This document shows positions 36,075 to 47,284 of a stretch of 64,000 bases of DNA, in pieces; position 1 is the first letter of the stretch, and every line of letters starts with the position of its first letter. The position numbers and the translations under genes were made by a program. Origin of the DNA: Argentina anserina (taxonomy: Eukaryota; Streptophyta; Magnoliopsida; Rosales; Rosaceae); contig NC_065877.1 in the NCBI RefSeq assembly GCF_933775445.1, forward strand, positions 28,520,001 through 28,584,000, written 5' to 3'. Below the pieces are notes generated by a model. The model ran no database searches and was not told the origin of the DNA. It saw only the letters and a list, made by a program, of their open reading frames with translations.

Positions 36075-36660
36075 TTACAAAAACCTTCTGATGTAGGCTT
36101 TCCTCAACAGAGACTCACGTCCAGGGAACTTCTCATTTTCACCATTCTCCTTGTTACTCCTCCCTAACAATCCAACTCTATCTCCAAGACCTTTCTTCTC
36201 CTCCTTCCCAACCCTACCTTCATCTCTCTGCATCCTCATCCTCCTCTTCTCCCCTAAACCCTCAGCACCTTTCTTCTTCTTCTCCCTCTCCTCCACACCA
36301 GCTTCACTCTCGCTCTTCCTCCTCGGAATCCTTCCACCTTTCGAAGTCCCCAGAAGCTCGAAGTTCACTTTGCTCCATCCAACTTTGTCGTCGTTGTCCC
36401 ACCCGAACCTGTCGCTGATTCCAAGCAGCTCCGATACTCCGCCAGCATTGCTTCTGTTTGCCGAAGTCTATGACTGTCTCGTGCGGGTATTGGTGTGGGG
36501 GTGAAGGAGGAGGAGGAGGAAGAGGAAAGTTTTGGGGGTTTGGGTTTGAAGGAGCAGGAGAAGTGGTGGTGGAGGAGGAGGAGACGGGCAGCGGAACCAG
36601 AATTTGAATCTTAGGAGGGTCGAGATATAAATAAAGTGGAGATGATAATGATGTTAGCAA
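36075..36660 (-). pseudogene. Unrecognised coding-like segment, frame shift or missing intron
   Basis: The minus-strand frame 36660-36304 begins MLTSLSSPLYLYLDPPK, has a proline-rich stretch, and reaches HETVIDFGKQKQCW. Coding-like sequence then continues in a second frame: GVSELLGISDRFGWDND, VGWSKVNFELLGTSKGG, a basic Lys/Glu-rich tail, and FPGRESLLRKAYIRRFL before a stop at about 36075. A single frameshift or a short intron using the AG at cagtcatag would join the two. I do not recognise the family. It may be a decayed or lineage-specific gene. Confidence 0.3.
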
Positions 36661-38146
36661 GTCTTGCGTATGTCGTTAAATTAAACAACTAAACAAATGT
36701 ATCAATGGCAAGATATTCTAAATTTAAGCAACATTTACGTATTTCTATCTTCAAATATAGCGTAATTAGCATATATTAAGTACTACTAAATGTAAATTAA
36801 CCTCTTTAATTGTCTTTTACTTGTTGTTGTCCTTGATAAGGGGGGGTTCGGTTGTTAATTAGCACAAAATAATCGGCATATTTATGAGATATATGAAATG
36901 ATTATGGAAAGATTTACAAATGTTAGGGGGTCCGAACCCCTTCATCTATGAAGATAGTTCCGCCCCAGGAGAGGGGGTTTGAAGGTGAAGTGTGGAAATG
37001 GAAGAGTGATGTGGGTAGTCATTGTAGTTTTGGACTGTAGAAGATAACGTTTGGTGTTTGAACTTTAAAAGAGTGTTGCCGTTGGCTCCTATAACTCAAG
37101 TTCACAAATAACTTCAACTATATGCCACCAATAACATCTATACATCAATTTTCAAATCATGTATTTTAGTACATGAAATAAGAAAATCGACCCTTTATAT
37201 ACACACGTCATTAATAAATCCATTAATTTCGGTGACACCTAGCCTTATTTGAAGGGGAATTTGGTCACTTTAAATATTTACTCAGTTCTCTTTCTCTTTC
37301 TTGATCTCGACACTCATTTCTCTTCAGTCATCTTGATCCCAATCACTTGTGCATCTCCAACCTCTTACTAAGCTTCTGGGACGAAACCATGGTATCAATT
37401 CCAATCTCTCTTCTTTTCTCTTTAATCCGGATCTTTGCAATTCCAACTATGCACATATTGTATTATATAAAAAATAAAAATCACATGCATCTTCTTTACT
37501 GTTTCATCTTCAAGATTAAACATCTCATACCCATTTTTTCTATCATCCTCTTCATCTATGCGATTCTTTCTCAGAGTGCAGAACATAAACAAAGCTTTGC
37601 TCAAAGAAAAGGACGAGGTTATATGTTGGTCGATTATGGAGGAGCTGGGTTGTAATTGTGCTCGGTGGTAGGATGGGGGCTGAGATTAGAATTATATTTG
37701 GGGTTGGTTTTTGGTGCGGTTAGATGTTAGGTTGAATTTTGGTGAGAGTAGAATTGGGTTAAGAAGTTGGAGAAATGCACTTGTGCGGCCATTGAGAAAA
37801 GCATAACTAGAAATAGGTTGTGTAGGAAGAGTGAGAGGTGGAGTATAAGTGTGATTACATAAATAAAAAAACAAAAATTATAATTGTTAACGGTGTTACT
37901 TCATGTGTGTATATAATTTAGGTGTTGAGTGAAATTTGGTGTATATATGTCAATAGTTGGCCTAATTTCACATTCTGTTGTCAAAATTTTCCTTTTTGAT
38001 ACAAATAATTCACTTAGATTAAAGGGAAAATTTAAAAAATCAAGAATTAAAATGCATTTACTTTATGAAATATCATAATGGTACACGAAATTGAATAACA
38101 TACACACTTTTGATACCTAAATATCGTCATTAAATCTGTTAAGTCT

Positions 38147-38221
38147 TATATCATTATTCGTGCTTTAAAAGATTATCGCTCAAGAGACTAGATAATCTTT
38201 TAAAGCATGAATAATGATATA
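38147..38221. repeat. Hairpin, 31-bp arms, 13-bp loop
   Basis: Arms 38147-38177 and 38191-38221 match at 30 of 31 positions. The surroundings (cataatggtacac.aa.ttgaata, atatcgtcatta, then a ccctcc-rich tract and catgacccaaa) recur in degenerate form at about 40365-40530, so this belongs to a dispersed element. Confidence 0.8.
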
Positions 38222-38457
38222 AATGTCGTCACTCCCTCCTTTTCCCCCTCTTCCTGCCCCCATGACCCAAAGCTCATCTCTCCCCTTTGACAAATCACAA
38301 TCTGACATCAACCTCACACTCGTCAATTAACTCTCAACCAAATTTAAAATTACACTTTAACAAGATGTAGCGCCACATATTTATCTTACGTAGTCTCGAT
38401 CAACAATGAGAAGTGGGTTTGATAAAGAGTTAAAGTCTGGGTCTTCTCTCACACTAT

Positions 38458-38460
<3 letters not shown>

Positions 38461-38498
<38 letters not shown>

Positions 38499-38545
38499 GA
38501 GAGAGAGAGAGGAGGAGGAGGAGGAGGAGGAGAAGAAGAAGGGGG
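38461..38545. repeat. (GA)n-(GGA)n-(GAA)n compound microsatellite
   Basis: A GA tract with one interruption runs into GGA triplets and then GAA triplets, all purine on the plus strand. Confidence 0.9.
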
Positions 38546-39622
38546 AGCAAATTATGATCTTAATGGTGGCCCTTTCGTATCCAGAATTAGGATTCCATGC
38601 ACAAGGCTTTCGATGACTGTGGTTGTTTACCAATCTCTGAAGGACTTAGTGGTGAAGCAGTGGTTAATTAACTCTGATTTTCTGGATGTGCCTAGTGGAA
38701 TATAACTAATGCTCTTGTATTCAAGGCATATCTAACATTTGAGAATATGACATGTGCATGCTAGAGTAAACGTTATAGTTTTACAATTTGATCGGTGATA
38801 AAAGAACATGATTGTGGAATGAAATGGAAGAGTTTGGTGTAGAGGAGGATTGAAAGCTGCGTCAATGAAGACATGCTCATACAATCACACCCTCTTGTTT
38901 TTTTGTTTTTAGAGAAAACACGATATCACCCTCATAATATTGCAGGAAGTTAATAAGGCTAACGGTCAAACTAACCAAACATACTTATATTGGGTCAAAA
39001 TTTAAACCTCATACATGGTTATGATATTTTGTATTTAAACCACGTCATCAATTTAACGGAAAAACTAATGGATGTACCGTATTTAGTAATGAAATTAGGC
39101 AACTAAATCTCATAATGATAGTCTGAAAATATAGTATAATATGAACTATTATGACAGTAGCTTTATATGAAGTTATGAGAGATTAGTTTCTTGAGTTTTT
39201 TCCTTAATTGTGCCATGTATGATTATAACATTGGATGTAAATAAGGGTATATAATGGCAATGTTTTCTAGTCTTTATGAAGTGCAATCATGTCTTCCAAT
39301 TTAAAGTGTGATCATGTCTTCTTATATGATCATTTTAGAAAAGTAGTTACTTGGTAGAGTCCAGTTTTTTTTTCGGTAGCATCTAAGTTGTTGAAATAAG
39401 AAGTTTATGGTTGTAATGAAGAAATCTGTGAATACCTTCTACTATGTGCTAATTGAGATGTGTTGTTGCACAAAGATAAACCACTAGTTTTAATGGATGA
39501 TCAAGGATCACGAAAAAAATCATCGATCTTCTAAAGAAGGAATACAAATAATTGGTCGATAAAACCTGTTGGATAGCCGTGGGAGAGATCATAAGGCTAG
39601 TTGGCACTGACTCACTGAGCAG

Positions 39623-40009
39623 ATGGAAAAATTTGAGATGATGTGTTTCATTGCCAAGGTGGTGGGGGAAGTATTCTTATCCGTTATGGAGCCTTTTGCT
39701 GTTAAACCTCATAGTAATTCGTGGAAGAAATGGTCTGGTGTTGGTATGTCAATTGTGGTGCTTATGCTCTATTGCTATGATTTATGGAGGAGTTGTGTGG
39801 ACAAGATGTATTTTGAAAATAGGAAGCTGAAGTGCAGAAGGATATCATGGATTCCTGATGTTTATGGGCTGATTATATTAGTGGTGAATTTGATTTTGTA
39901 TATCAATGGTGAATTTGGTTTTATATGTTTTGTTTCCATGTTGAATTTGTGCCTAATTCTAGAGCTAATCGATCATCACCAAGAAAAATCAAGATTACGA
40001 AACTATTAA
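39623..40009 (+). CDS. Hypothetical small membrane protein, 128 aa
   Basis: A single-exon ATG frame, preceded by TGAGCAG. It has three hydrophobic segments that could span a membrane: VGMSIVVLMLYCYDLW near residue 40, VYGLIILVVNLILYI near residue 85, and FGFICFVSMLNLCLIL near residue 102. Between the first and second is a basic, Cys-containing loop (ENRKLKCRRISW), and the C-terminus is short and charged. I do not recognise a family and see no clear promoter. It could be a fragment of a larger gene or a chance frame; the amino-acid make-up looks more protein-like than its neighbours. Confidence 0.35.
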   Translation: MEKFEMMCFIAKVVGEVFLSVMEPFAVKPHSNSWKKWSGVGMSIVVLMLYCYDLWRSCVDKMYFENRKLKCRRISWIPDVYGLIILVVNLILYINGEFGFICFVSMLNLCLILELIDHHQEKSRLRNY

Positions 40010-40019
40010 GCTACCAACT

Positions 40020-42200
40020 GCTCCAATGGTTCGTCGTTGTTGTCGTTTTGGTACTACTTTTATTATTAGCTATTATTGTTCTTCTTTCAGTGTCGTAATT
40101 TGTATTAGATGTTAAAGTTGAGACTTTAATTTTGTGTTATTCTTGACTTTTCAATGCTATTATTATATTATGATATTTGATCTATGTTGGTTTTAGATGA
40201 AGTTTTTTTTTTTGGGTTATGTGGTTTGCCAATCATGGATTTGTGGTGTGTGGATTACAATGCTGGTTGTTTGATGTTAGAATTCAGCAAGTTTATATGC
40301 TAGAAGTTGATTCCTTACGGGATATTTCAAAATGTTTAATTAGTACGTCTTTATGAAATATCATAATGGTACACTAAGTTGAATACATATTGTGCACACC
40401 TTAAATATATGGATATCGTCATTATCTCTAAGTGTTATGTCATTATCGTCATCAAAATTATTTATTCTTTCGAGCGACTCCTCCCTCCTCCTCCCTCTCC
40501 CCTTCTCCCCTCCCCCGATGACCCATAACTAAAAATTAACGTCTAATATGGATTAAAAGTTGATTGATGATTGAAATAATAAGAAAATTGATTGATGTTA
40601 AAAAGGAGAAACTTGTTCGTAGTCTTTTTCATTGCTACTGACGCTGCCAGTGTTAAAGAGGAAATGAACTAAAATGAAGGGAATGCATTATGACATTTGA
40701 CTCTTTTTTTTCCAATACCAGCAAAGACTTGTCACTTTAATTGACATTTTAATGTGTATTGTTGATGAGTCGTTATTTGAGCTTTTGAATTTATGATGGA
40801 TGATCCAAATTTAAAGTCAAGGATAACAAAGGAGAGGCTTCATGCTTGAGCTAAGGAGAGGATCCTCATCTTAACTCATCACCCACACCCAAATTGGAAG
40901 TTTACAACATGTTAGAGATACTTGTTGGAGTTCATACTACAAATTTATTTTAAATTTGAGAATGAAGTTAAGCCCAGTTTGTTAAATTCTTATGAATGTA
41001 ACTATGTAAGTGATAAGGGAAAAAGACTGGATGCAGACTCAATCAAATTGGAACTTTATAACGTGTTAGTGATACTGTTGGAGTTCGTGTTACAAATCCA
41101 TTTTAAGTTTAAGAATGAAGTTTGGCCCAGTTTGTCAGGTTGTTATGAACATAATTGATAGGGGAAATGTGCTTCACCAGGAGATATAGATGCAACTTAC
41201 GAGTCAATGACATCACATTAGTGTTTTTCTAAATCAAAGTAAATCTCAAATGTTTGAATGACATGAGACTTGTTTCCACTACTATTAGGGATCACTATTA
41301 TTAAAATGTCAATTAAAGAGGAACTCATCGATCTCGAACAAAAAGTCTTATCTTATTACGCTCGTGTCCCTTGTTTATTTGCGCATTCTTGAATAACATA
41401 TGCTCTTAAAAAGGGTGCAGTTGTCATTTCCAACCACATCTCTCTCTCTCTCTCACTCAATTTTCGTTATAAATTTATATATTTATTATTTTACTTGATA
41501 TGATATGTTAAAAGATATTAGATAAATATAAATAAATACCTAGAAAATTTAAAATAAATGTGTACATATAAAAATATATATATATACAACACACTATATT
41601 TGAATTGGTGGGTATGTTGAATAAATAATTCGAAGTAGGGTTAAATATGTAGAAAAAAGATGTAAATAATTTGATTTAAAAAATAATCATCTTTTTAAAT
41701 AATATTTTTTTAAGAATAATATAAATATAAAATGACAATATTACCCCTCATGTGCATGACATGTGACGCAAAATTGGATAGAAACAGTTAAATTTAACGG
41801 ATGGGGTGCAAATCGGCAATTTTTACCAAGTTCATAAGGTAAATTAACTCAAATACAATTTCAGCCAAATTTGGGGTGTACTTTGTCAATTTTTGCCTTG
41901 TTTTTATTGAATGGACAAATTCTCAGTACTATTGACCAATAACATCTGTTGTTTTAATTGAATACCAATCTTTATTGGAATGAAAATTGATTGCAAAAAG
42001 TACCGATTGGGAATGATAAAAAATGAAGTTCAAAGACAAAAGTTTCTCAAAACTAGCGGAACTCCGAGTTCAATATCTTTAACTGTTGAATGAGCTAATT
42101 ACAAACACCAGTTACATATCAAAACTATTCTTAGAACAAACAAGAGAAAGATCAAAGACATCAAAATATGGCATCGGTATAGCTCCATGCACCTGATTTC
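40020..42200. other. Intergenic stretch with transposon-like repeats
   Basis: No supported gene. It contains the tandem repeat at 40891-41197 and, near 41740-41890, text of a common plant repeat type (acgga.ggggtgcaaa, ttggggtgtactttgtca). Also a degenerate copy of the 38.1 kb hairpin element near 40365-40530. Confidence 0.4.
40891..41197. repeat. Tandem direct repeat, about 154 bp, two copies
   Basis: Both copies start aaattggaa.ttta.aac.tgttag.gatact and continue through gttggagttc and cccagtttgt. Anchors at 40891 and 41045 are 154 bases apart. Many substitutions separate them. Confidence 0.75.
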
Positions 42201-42282
42201 AAGATACGGCCAACCAAAGAATTATATACAGTGAATTAGCCTTTACAATTACAAAACACATACAAGAGATGTAACAATGACT

Positions 42283-44090
42283 TCATACTGCACCAACCAC
42301 TAGAGGAATTGCAGTAGGTTCTTGGCACACTCGGCTTCTTGGAACAAATAATCCATGAGATGAGACTATCCATATTGGCAAACTGTTGCAAACAAAAGGG
42401 TGTTTCAAAAGCATATCAGCCGTGTACCTCTCCAAAGGATCCAGGATGAAGCCCTTCCCCAAGAAATCTTTAGCCTCATTGCTTAGTGTTTCAGGGATGA
42501 CTGGAATCTCAATTGAAACCCCAGAGCCATCTCCTAACTCAGTCACATCCCAAAACTCCACCTCAGTCAACATCTGCACAACGGTGCAGCCTAATGCCCA
42601 AATATCCGTCGGCGGCTCCTGAATGCCGTGAAGTGATACTTCCGGAGACATATACAATTCAGTGCCACATATATAATCAGAACGATTCATCACACTGTAC
42701 TGTGACCTTCTTTGTCAGCCCTAAATCGCCGATTTTCGCCACATAAGAACCAAACCCGGTATCAGGAGGACTTGACGCACAAGTTGTTGGAAAAATGGTT
42801 AAATAAACAATTTAAAACCAAGTTAAAATGAACATAAATTTGAGTTTTCCATAATGAGGGTCATAAGATCATATGTTTGTTTGTGTAATTTAATTAGTGG
42901 GTGAATAAAAAATTGTCACTCAAAGATGACTACTTAAAATGAGGGAAAATGTTTGTCCCACATTTAAAAAGATAAGTGTTGGAAAAACTTTATATGGAAT
43001 TCATTGTTTATGAATTGTAAAGTGTATAAGCCTTTTTATACCCTCTCGCGCATGTGCAAGGGAAACTCGTGTATGCTCATGCGACATGCGGACATGAATG
43101 TAACACCGAATTGAGGATCAAAACGCATTTCCGAAAATTCTTTTTGGATGTTTCAATTTCTCTTGACTGTTCAAATTCTTCTTTTTGTAAGAACTATAAC
43201 TGAAACGTTATTGTGTGTTATGGAGAAGTTTGTAACATATTGAAATAATTGCTTGTAACATATGTAACTTATATATGTTATGATCTTTTGATTTCATATA
43301 ACAACTATTTTATTCATTGCAGATTGCTAATGCTTACTATATAAATAGCCACCATCCTTTCATTGTAAAATCATTCCAAACACAATTAACTCTCCCTCTC
43401 TCAAAGTGTTCTTAGTTTTTCACTGGGTGTACTTTTCGAGTTCGTTGAGAGTTCTAATTAGTAGTACAACTTCCTACAATTATTTAGCCGTTTTATCCTG
43501 GGAGACAAGCGCTAAGCATTCTTGCACTGGTAGAGGAGGCGTAAACGTCTTAAGGACAGTATAGTATCACACACGTCTCGACTAGTTCTTCAATCATCAA
43601 TCGTTCGGTAAATAGGTTGAATTCATATTGAGTTTCTTTCGTGTTCTTCATCATTAGAATTTAATGTTGTGTTATAATTATTTATAATTCAGTTTATTAA
43701 ATTATATATGCAATATATCATTATTTTTCTAACACAAGCAACACACTAGTAGGCTTGATGTCACATTGCACAAAACCTTTTCCATGCATGTACTTGAGGA
43801 CCTTCAATAGTGAGTATGTATACCTCATGACGTGCATCTCATGCAATCCGAAATTCTTGGATCTCTGAATCCAATCCCCTATGGTTCCTGTTTGCGCAAG
43901 CTCCAAGAAAATATTGAACAACTCCTCACCTGCAACATCTTTAGTCACATCACTACCGTAAGTGTTGATGACATATGGGCATAACCGACGACATCTTGGA
44001 AACTGGTTTCACCAGACAAGCCAAGAAAGCACGCCCGAACTGTCCTGCGTCGAGGAACCTTTGTCGAACCCAGCATTTGGTCCGACCTGC
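42283..44090 (-). pseudogene. MAPKKK-like protein kinase pseudogene, split by a solo LTR
   Basis: Upstream pieces (43721-43948 minus) read FNIFLELAQTGTIGDWIQRS, the hinge region of a kinase domain, and YMHGKGFVQCDIKPTSVLL, the catalytic loop. The downstream piece (42283-42784) has AKIGDLGLTKK, then YICGTELYMSPEVSL, TDIWALGCTVVQMLTE, and DPLERYTADMLLKHPF, covering the activation segment to helix I. Several key residues differ from active kinases: Gln replaces the His before CDIKP, Ser replaces the metal-binding Asn of KPxN, and DLG replaces DFG. The glycine loop and the Lys are not found; upstream text (QQVGPNAGFD, VVGYAPYVINTYG) is broken by frameshifts. A 950-bp LTR sits between catalytic loop and DLG. 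The closest plant type is the small MAPKKK17/18-like group; this is inference. Confidence 0.75.
42785..43734 (+). mobile_element. Solo LTR, 950 bp, inside the kinase pseudogene
   Basis: It begins TGTTGGAAAAAT and ends ATTTTTCTAACA, an almost perfect 12-bp terminal inverted repeat with TG...CA ends. The flanks are CAAGT on the left and CAAGC on the right, a 5-bp target duplication with one mismatch. A plus-strand TATA box (TATATAAATAG) lies near 43337-43347 with a leader after it. No coding sequence is inside. Together this fits a solo LTR, probably Ty1/copia-like by its end sequence. Confidence 0.85.
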
Positions 44091-44199
44091 AACAACATAA
44101 TCAAGATGCTCTATGTGGATTCATTTCCTCTTCTTCTCCAATTTGTCCATTGACTCCATCTTCATCCTTCCTTCTTTGATCATGCATCGCACGAGTTAT

Positions 44200-45150
44200 T
44201 ATGTACAGATGACAAAAACAAACTTTATTTGTCGTTACATGTTCTATTTTATTTTTTGAAAGCTTATTTTTATTTATTTTTTTAAACACTGCTTTTGGGT
44301 AATTATGTTTGATAAAAATGGTATTTTGGACAAAACATAATTTGGTGATTTCTTAAGAGCATTAGCTTTATAGTAGTAGAGACAGAAATCTTGTAGTGTT
44401 TGTATGTTGGGATTTGATTATGGGACTGAAACAATTTTTGTATATAAGAGCATCTGCACTGGCGAGCAGATGGGGAGGTGGTGCTCGAGCAGGAGATGAG
44501 AGTGACCGGGTTTGCTCGAGCAAACCCAGTTTGGAACTCGCACTGGCAAACTGGTGCTCACCCAGTCAACCGGAAAGTTTTGCTCATCTGTCTGGCGGAG
44601 CCCACAACACGTGGGTGACGTCCCTTGTTTTTTTTTTTCACCCCTCTCACCTCCGATCACCAATCCGGCCAAAACCAAACTCCAAATCTCCCAAAACAAC
44701 ATGCAATCAAAACATAAACTCCATAACAACTCTACAATTACAGAGACCCAAGGACATAAGCAAAAGAGATAGATTTGCTACCTCGTCAAGTCATAGGACT
44801 GAAAACAAATGGTGCAACACTCCCTGCCTCAAAACTCGATCTCATTGTAAAATTGGTCGAATCCACATGCAATGACTGAGTTTTAAAGACTGTTGACTAA
44901 TGGTGACTAATTTTTATTCAAAACTTTCCTCACACGTTACATAACTCATTCAGAAAGAAATTATATGGGTCACTTATTACACTAGTCAAAGAATACACTC
45001 TCGCTTCCAAATTGCATGGAGCACTCGTAGTATCTGTGACTGAGGGATTAGGCAATGGTATATGTTGACCCATATTGTTCTTAAACATGCCCTGAAAACT
45101 GTAGTTTCTCCCTAGCTTTCTTGTCATCATTTTTAGCTGCATAATCACTA
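44200..45150. other. Intergenic stretch with a perfect 20-bp palindrome
   Basis: No supported gene. A GC-richer block at about 44445-44640 begins gagcatctgcactggcgagc and holds the palindrome GGGTTTGCTCGAGCAAACCC (44508-44527). The gagcatct.ca opening also occurs near 63889 and is common at the edges of plant repeats. Confidence 0.4.
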
Positions 45151-45440
45151 ACATGTTTTATGGGAAAATGTTGGAGACAATGTAAGATTTATATGTATGA
45201 TCGATGTCTCTGAACTTCCAAAAAAAGATGAGTCTAGAAAGGAAGACCTCTAACATACAAATTTCAGTGTAGGGGTTAGAGCCATGGCCACCTCAGATTG
45301 TTGGTTTAACCTCATGGAGGTTGCAATGCCAGTTGACAAGGCAATGCCAGATGACATTACTAAAGCCGGGGATTGCCGCAGAACATCGTTTGTCAAATGA
45401 TTCACATGAAAACACAAGGTTGAGTGGGTGACGATGCAAT
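45151..45440 (+). pseudogene. Duplicated fragment of the DUF3754 gene 3' end, with its intron
   Basis: 45163-45395 aligns with about 52797-53010 of the complete DUF3754 gene: gttggagacaa.tgt.a.agatttat, then the intron region, then ttggtttaa.ctcatg.agg and aatgcca.t.gacaaggcaat. The intron between the two last exons is kept, so this is a DNA-level duplication and not a processed copy. Substitutions and small deletions break the frame. Confidence 0.7.
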
Positions 45441-45613
45441 TGCAAACTTCAAAATATTTCATATGCAACGAAGTGAACGTAAGTTTATTATTTTAGTGAA
45501 AGTCCCAAACATTAATTGTAATAATGCTTTATTTCGGGTTCTTAGAAGTGTCATCTAGTCTTGAGTTGTCCAGTGGGATTCAATTTATCGTCTTCATCTT
45601 GGATTAATAGAAG

Positions 45614-46518
45614 GAGTGGCGGATCCTGGATAGTCACATCGGGGATGATTAAAGTTCTAATTTCTAAATTGAACAAGTAAATAATGAGAATTTGGACGGT
45701 GCTTAAAAACCATGAAATAATTTTTTTCGAACGCTTCGTTTTGGCTGAAGTTTTAATATTACATAATCTTAGTCTAATAATCTATAATCATTGAAAACAA
45801 TACTTATATTAGACAACTACTAACAATGTGACATTACAGCTAGCTACTAAAATTGATAAGTGCACATATATAACCAACCAATTCGATAAAATAGTAGAAC
45901 ACAAAAGTCACAAAACAATTCGAGAATCTATAATTCTATTCAATCAATTCATACATCAAGAAATACTTAATTATGTTAATTGAATGAATAAAGCAGCTTG
46001 AACCGATGAAGTGGATGGACAAAAACCTGCTTCTTCTTTGTTATCTTCCTTGATTATTCCAAAAAGTAGCAATTAGAATTCAACTCAATCCAAAACTTAA
46101 AATTAGAAGAACCAAAATAATTAAACGAAGTAAAACTAAATCCTAATTCCAATTTCATCACATCCTTCACTTGAGATTACCAAACAAAAATAAAAACTAT
46201 AAATCTCCAATTCGATCTAAGGAGCTGGCCGAGTAACGCCGCGAAACCACACTTGAGTAATTAATGAAAGACGGTAGTATTGTGGTGGAGAGTGGAGCTA
46301 AAATAGAGATTTGGTTTAGGAATTAAGGCCTTAGTCTTTGAGGTCGGGAAAAAAGTGAATTTAATTAATTACTATTCTGTGCGCATGTGAAAATGTTGAG
46401 TGTCGATGAGTGTAAGGGATGCTTACACTTAAAAAAATATATATGTATATTACTTATTTTTTTGTGATTGGTTGGGGATGCTCAAGCATCCCTTTGTTAT
46501 GAAGAGGATCCGCCCCTG
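45614..46518. mobile_element. Non-autonomous hAT element, 905 bp
   Basis: Terminal inverted repeats: left AGTGGCGGATCCT, right AGGATCCGCCCCT (12 of 13 complementary). The element is flanked by the perfect 8-bp duplication AATAGAAG (45606-45613 and 46519-46526), the length made by hAT transposases. The interior has no transposase motif. Confidence 0.85.
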
Positions 46519-46882
46519 AATAGAAGTGTAGAACTCTCATGTGGGATCGAACCTAACAAATACCCAAGAGATTCCATCGAAGAAATAATGCATAAAAATT
46601 ACAGAAGCAAAAAAATTTCCAACATTTTTGGACGATGATATTAAATAAACCGTCATTCATCAGTACAAAGTAATCTTATGCGTGACATGATTATTGGAGC
46701 TCAACTGAGGTCAAAACTGAGGCGCGCGCATGTTTTGGAAAACAAAGGAAACCAGCAGAGATATAAACTTTTTCTTCTAACCTCCCAGTCACAAACGGGA
46801 GCAAGATATCAATCTTAGGCCTGTCTGGACTACACTAAAAGATGTGAGATAAGCATAAATTTGAATGTGGTCTATGTGAATC

Positions 46883-47182
46883 TTGCTTGAGCTTGTTAAA
46901 AGGGATGTCTCTGAACGAGCAAAACGTCTTTCAGAGGAACTGGCTAGGTTTTATCAAATTCCCAACAAATACCCTAGAGATTCCATCCACTACTATGTTT
47001 CATTTGATGTAATGAAACATAGTGGTCGCAGAACGATCTGCATTACTTCCCATCCTAGAACCTTTCAATCACATGAGCTTCATCAGAGATACAATAGGAT
47101 ATGCATAGGATATATGAAGGAGATATTAGTCCATGCATCTAAGGAAAAATATCATGACTATAACAAAATATTATGTAGCTAA
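46883..47182 (+). pseudogene. Unrecognised ORF fragment, about 99 codons
   Basis: The frame reads LELVKRDVSERAKRLSEELARFYQIP, shown here in part, then DSIHYYVSFDVMKHSG, RRTICITSHPRTFQ, HQRYNRICIGYMKEIL and a final HDYNKILCS. Charge pattern and composition look like real protein, but the frame opens with TTG, not ATG, and there is no visible exon structure. A short piece of it (aacaaataccc.agagattccatc) is repeated near 46555-46580, so the locus has been locally rearranged. I cannot name a family. Confidence 0.35.
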
Positions 47183-47284
47183 TTTGCGTCTCCCTCCTCC
47201 CTATATAAACTCAATATTTCAAGGCTGAAACTACAACCTTGAAACAGAGCGCCAATTCCTTATCCTCCACTTCTCTCTGATGAC

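Larger units (their letters stand above)
36900..39600. other. Intergenic stretch with small hairpin and microsatellite
   Basis: AT-rich, no supported gene. Contains the hairpin at 38147-38221 and the purine microsatellite at 38461-38545. Confidence 0.45.

Noticed and set aside
37347..37655. Hydrophobic plus-strand frame of 102 codons
   Set aside because: AT-rich chance frame without domain or splice context.
44396..44875. A 159-codon plus frame
   Set aside because: It crosses a repeat-like block with a palindrome and has no recognisable domain; overlapping frames on both strands are equally long.
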